Position numbers and translations under genes: made by a program. A stretch of DNA of 64,000 nt, from positions 1 to 64,000 of the forward strand of contig VZTG01001566.1 of the NCBI GenBank assembly GCA_013397845.1, read 5' to 3'. Positions 60,401-64,000 of this stretch are shown piece after piece (position 1 is the stretch's first letter; every line of letters starts with the position of its first letter). Source of the stretch: Melanocharis versteri. Lineage: Eukaryota > Chordata > Aves > Passeriformes > Melanocharitidae. The notes under the pieces were generated by a model. The model made no database searches, had not been told where the DNA came from, and was given only the letters and a program-made list of their open reading frames with translations.

Positions 60401-63400
60401 TTTTCCCCAGAGTAAAGTACCCACAGATAAATTTCTGGTATGCAGGAGCCTGAGGGAGAGTTATGCAGACGGTTTTAGTCGGGGGTTTATGTTAGGCACA
60501 GGGTCAACCGATGCAGTCCAGAATAGGGGACATCTGAGGAGGCCACAGTTTTGGATTTTGATACCCACATAAACAATTGAGACATTGCTAGGGAGTCCAA
60601 AGTATAATTGTAAATCATCATGAAATCTGTCCATTCATGATTTAAGCCAAACTAGAAAAAAAAAATCATTATTGTGAGTTGATTATTATTATTATCATTT
60701 ACAGAGTAATAGGAAGTACTGTGATAAACCTATTGCATGTATCAATGTGTGAGAAGCCTTCATCAAATTAAGTCTTGCTGAAACAGTAAAGATCCGAAGC
60801 TGTTTTAACGTGAATTAGCCTGCTTTACCAATCTGGACTTAGTCCAGTTCTTCAGCAATCAGCACTCCTGTTGCAAAAGAAGATTGTTTGACTGCAAGGA
60901 ATGATTGAAGGAAGGAGCATTTACTCTTGCCTCGGCTTGAGTAACTGGAGAAAGGTATATGTAACTGAGGGCATTATATTACAGTGCACATTGAAGTAGA
61001 AGTTACAGTCATTAACCTCTGCTCAAAAACTGAAGGCTCAGATTAAAAGATCTGTCAATTTTAGCCTTGCTAGCCATTCTACTTTCACAAATAAAAGGTA
61101 GAACTTCAAAAACATTTAAAACAAATGTTTTCTTTGTTTCTCAGGATAGAAGAATGACTAGCTTCTCATTTGCAACAGTTTCTGCCTGCAGGTTAGTGCT
61201 TTGATTTGAGCTTTGAATGCCATCCAAGTCAAAATGTCAATAAAACTCTTTGCCTTGTTTCAACTGTACTTGCAACTAATGCCACTGTCAACTCTTGTCA
61301 GCCCAATTCTTGGAAAAGAATTTCGGGCTAACTCCTTCCTTTGTAAATTGGATGGCTGCCTGCACATTCATGTGGAGCCATAGCACAATATTTGCTGTTG
61401 TTCTCTGACTTTGTTTTTATATTTAATTCCTTAGTCTCATAAATCAGTGTTACTTCCTTAGTTTGCATTTTGTCCCATTCCCATAGCTTTAGCATTTTAA
61501 ATCGTTGACATATTATATAGCCTCCATAGTGGGAAGCATGTTCCAGGTCTGACACAATCCTAGTTTCCTTGCTGCACTTTCAAGTTGAAATAAATGGCCA
61601 TTTACTTTATTCTGTACCTATAAATGACGCCATGAACATAAGATAATGGAACACAAGATATAAAACTTGAGCTCAAGCTGAAAGAAGTTAAGTTTTATTC
61701 AGTGGGCTGTTGTTTGTTTGTCAGCGGCAGAGAAGATAATAGATACCTGTACTTACTCTGCGTTTTTGAGAACACAGGAGGTGTGTGTGTCTGAGCAACC
61801 TCTGGGGAACACTTAGAACTTGTCATACAGGAACAGGTCTTGAGAAACACAGAATGCTTTGGTTCTTCCTCCGTCACTGCTACAGCTCCCTGTACTCCAT
61901 ACTCTCACTGTGGAAAGACCTGTATCAGGTCTTTCCAACTGTATCATCCCACGTGAAGCATTTGCCAGAACAAACTAATTAATTATCTGCAAGGAAACAA
62001 AGCATCCGATTTGCAGCATCAACCAGACACTGGAATACAAAATCTAATACTGACTGGAGCTGTGTCTTTAACATGTTACTCTAGTAGCACTTGTCTCACT
62101 CTCTTTCTTTTAATCTAGTTTGTTCCACCTCATGCTACTTTGAAGAATATTAATGCTGCTAATATGTTTGTCCTTATGTAGGTTCAGGTTAATAAAGACG
62201 TGATCTGTCTTACCTTTGGCCAGGGTGGTTTAGCTTTTATGACACAGATTTTTCACTGTAATTAAACGGTGACAATGAATCAACTTGCTGATTTCAACAT
62301 AAATTATTTCCCCGATACCATACTTTAAACAACACACATTACTATCTTCTACTCTTTCTCATTTTAACGGTAGACTTTCACTTTGAAATGTTGTAGTCTG
62401 GATTTGCCCTGGTCTCTTATCCTGGTAGATAACAGTGACTAGCAGAAACCAACAGCTATTAAGTAAAACACTGATAGCCAGAAAGGTTGATTGCACTTCA
62501 TTAATTTATTGTTAGATGAAATTGCAAAACCAGTGTTGGGAGAGTGTAAATACAGACTAAAGTCCCTGAGGTTAGCAATTTCTTCTACCTTGTGGCCTGG
62601 AAATTCAGAAATAATGTTCAGGAAGAATGATGTAATGAGCCAGAGCAAAGATGAGCTTGGTTGAACCATCTAGGAAACTTCTAGATTGATTTTTCTAGTT
62701 CAGCCCTGGGAAAGGTCAAAGCAGGCAGCCTGGACTGCACTGGCAGTGGTGGAGTACAGCAGCTGCTTGCTACCCTTATAGCCACAGTGCTCAGTTCAGT
62801 CTGAGACCACACAGTAATCTTTTTAGGGGTTTGGAAGCTTTGAAACAGTGCTGAAAGCCAAGTGTGGCAGGAATAACATGGTCCTTACAGACTGAAAACG
62901 CACAGGTCAGATGCAAAGCTAGGGCAAGGCTGGGGTCTCCTTGAGGTTGTACCTGTTCCTACTACAGCAGGTTTGGCCCACAGCACTGCACATGTGGCTT
63001 CCATGCAGATGACACCTAATAGCAGAGGGTTTTTTTTCTTAATCCTTAATCTTGCAAGTACTTGTTTCTGAAGTACTCCTACCCTTGGCAAGTCTGTTGC
63101 TGAAGAGCCTCATCAGTGAGGAGGGCTGCGAGGATCTGGCTGTAAGGCAGTACCGTCCTGGGGAACTGTGTGGCACACAGCCTGTCTTCCCATCTGGCAA
63201 AACACTGAACCACACGTCTTCAGGTGAGAGGAGGAATGCTGCTGAAGTCCACAGTGCCACACAGAACAGAGCCAATGCCAAGCCGCTGCTCAGGGTGGGG
63301 CTTTAAGGCACGTTCACCCCCAGCAGCCAGCAGGAAGGGTCAGGTGTTCCTCCTGCACTCACCACCTGCTCTGCGGCTGTGCTCCCGCAGCTCCAAGGAG

Positions 63401-63402
63401 GA
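57467..63402. other. Intergenic upstream of CCL28
   Basis: Somewhat less AT-rich than the preceding part, with ORFs up to 145 codons (60135-60572). No coding evidence, gene or recognised repeat. A perfect inverted repeat lies at 61911-61937. The last few hundred bases presumably include the CCL28 promoter. Confidence 0.65.
61911..61937. repeat. Perfect inverted repeat, 12-bp arms
   Basis: TGGAAAGACCTG (61911-61922) and CAGGTCTTTCCA (61926-61937) are exact reverse complements around a TAT spacer. Confidence 0.95.
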
Positions 63403-63466
63403 ATGGACGTGAAACTTGTCACTGTTTTGGTTGTTCTAGCAGTCACTGTTAGTCAGACGTCTGAGA
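63403..63466 (+). CDS. CCL28: Probable CCL28 exon 1 (signal peptide); gene continues past window
   Basis: CCL28 is a secreted mucosal CC chemokine, ligand of CCR10 and CCR3 in mammals. The ATG at 63403 (GGAATGG context) opens MDVKLVTVLVVLAVTVSQTS then E and one base of the next codon. The donor GTAAGT follows at 63467. A short charged start, a hydrophobic core at about residues 5-16 and a phase-1 intron just after the signal peptide are the usual layout of CC-chemokine exon 1. It sits on the right strand after TMEM267, as human CCL28 does. The cysteine-bearing exons are not in the remaining 534 bp. Identity therefore rests on position, exon form and signal peptide, not on chemokine motifs. 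Confidence 0.75.
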
Positions 63467-64000
63467 GTAAGTAAAACTGTACATTATCTATTTCTGTACT
63501 TTAATCTCTTAAAGAAAAAAAGACCTGAAGTGTGCCTACCTGGAACTGTCTTCTTGAGCCTTTGCACTCTGCACAGGACCAGAGGTGATAGCTAAAAGGT
63601 ATGTGCTGCTTTTCCTCAAAAAGTCAAACTTGGCTGTCTTAACTGCACAGAGCAATTGGCATTTTCAGTGGAGTTAGGGCTTCACCTGAGAATTTCCTCT
63701 GCAAACCTGATATTTCCACAACGGGTGTGGGCACATTATAATTCTGTGAAGTGGCTTAGTCAAGGAAAAGCCATGTGAGTTATTTGTCATAGGAAACATT
63801 ATCAAGAAGATTTTAGCTGCTGAAGGCGTAAGACCTTTAAAGCAGTGATTTCTTGAGGGAACACCTAGTAAAATGTCAGTTTTGTTTAAAGGGATCTCTC
63901 AAGTTCAGGTGGTTCAAGCTTCCCAGAGGAAATGTGTTTAGAAAATCACTTGGTCTTTTCCCTTTAAAGTGAAGTTGCCCTGGGTGGCAGAGGTTTCGAA
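63467..64000. other. Start of probable CCL28 intron 1
   Basis: No second exon or chemokine CC motif is visible before the window ends. Confidence 0.7.

Noticed and set aside
60135..60572. 145-codon + strand ORF, the longest unexplained one
   Set aside because: Composition and residues are not protein-like and I know no related family. There is no clear splice or promoter context. Coding-potential scoring and RNA-seq would settle it.
1..64000. CRISPR array, operon, phage or bacterial-type system
   Set aside because: Intron-bearing vertebrate genes, CR1 elements and CpG islands make this nuclear vertebrate DNA; no array-like spaced repeats occur.

Overview
The window is vertebrate nuclear DNA, almost certainly from a bird. 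It holds four genes in the same order and orientation as the human 5p12 block (PAIP1 - C5orf34 - TMEM267 - CCL28). The interspersed repeats are CR1 LINE fragments and solo LTRs whose text matches avian endogenous retrovirus LTRs I remember from passerine and other neoavian genomes. In chicken this block lies on chromosome Z, so Z linkage is likely here, but that is inference. It is a draft assembly: one N at 17877 and a 65-N gap at 25454-25518.

Layout, all genes on the + strand. 1-1403: GC-rich edge and a partial LTR; PAIP1 exon 1 is not recognisable. 1404-21240: ten coding exons of PAIP1, a translation factor that bridges poly(A)-binding protein and eIF4A/eIF3, with poly(A) signal at 21509. 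Its introns hold a second LTR and three CR1 pieces. 21515-25440: intergenic. 25630-26060: CpG-rich promoter and first exon of C5orf34, with an 11 x 11-bp minisatellite. 25862-35963: twelve coding exons of C5orf34 (630 aa), poly(A) signal at 36334. 36520-36850: CpG island and probable non-coding first exon of TMEM267, only about 200 bp past the C5orf34 poly(A) signal. 40537-47103: two coding exons of TMEM267 (215 aa), then a long 3' UTR. 47104-63402: mainly unannotatable sequence with a probable LTR near 49.8-50.6 kb. 63403-63466: a signal-peptide exon, very probably exon 1 of the chemokine gene CCL28; the rest lies past the window end.

The four genes share no operon-like regulation; their proximity is conserved vertebrate synteny. 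All annotated introns are GT-AG. One, the last C5orf34 intron (35018-35769), carries the donor and branch-point signals of a U12-type (minor spliceosome) intron and is the best finding here. I saw no new gene system. The remaining observations are lineage-type tandem repeats near promoters or UTRs, small uORFs, inverted repeats, and a D/H-rich motif set in TMEM267 that recalls membrane metal-dependent hydrolases.
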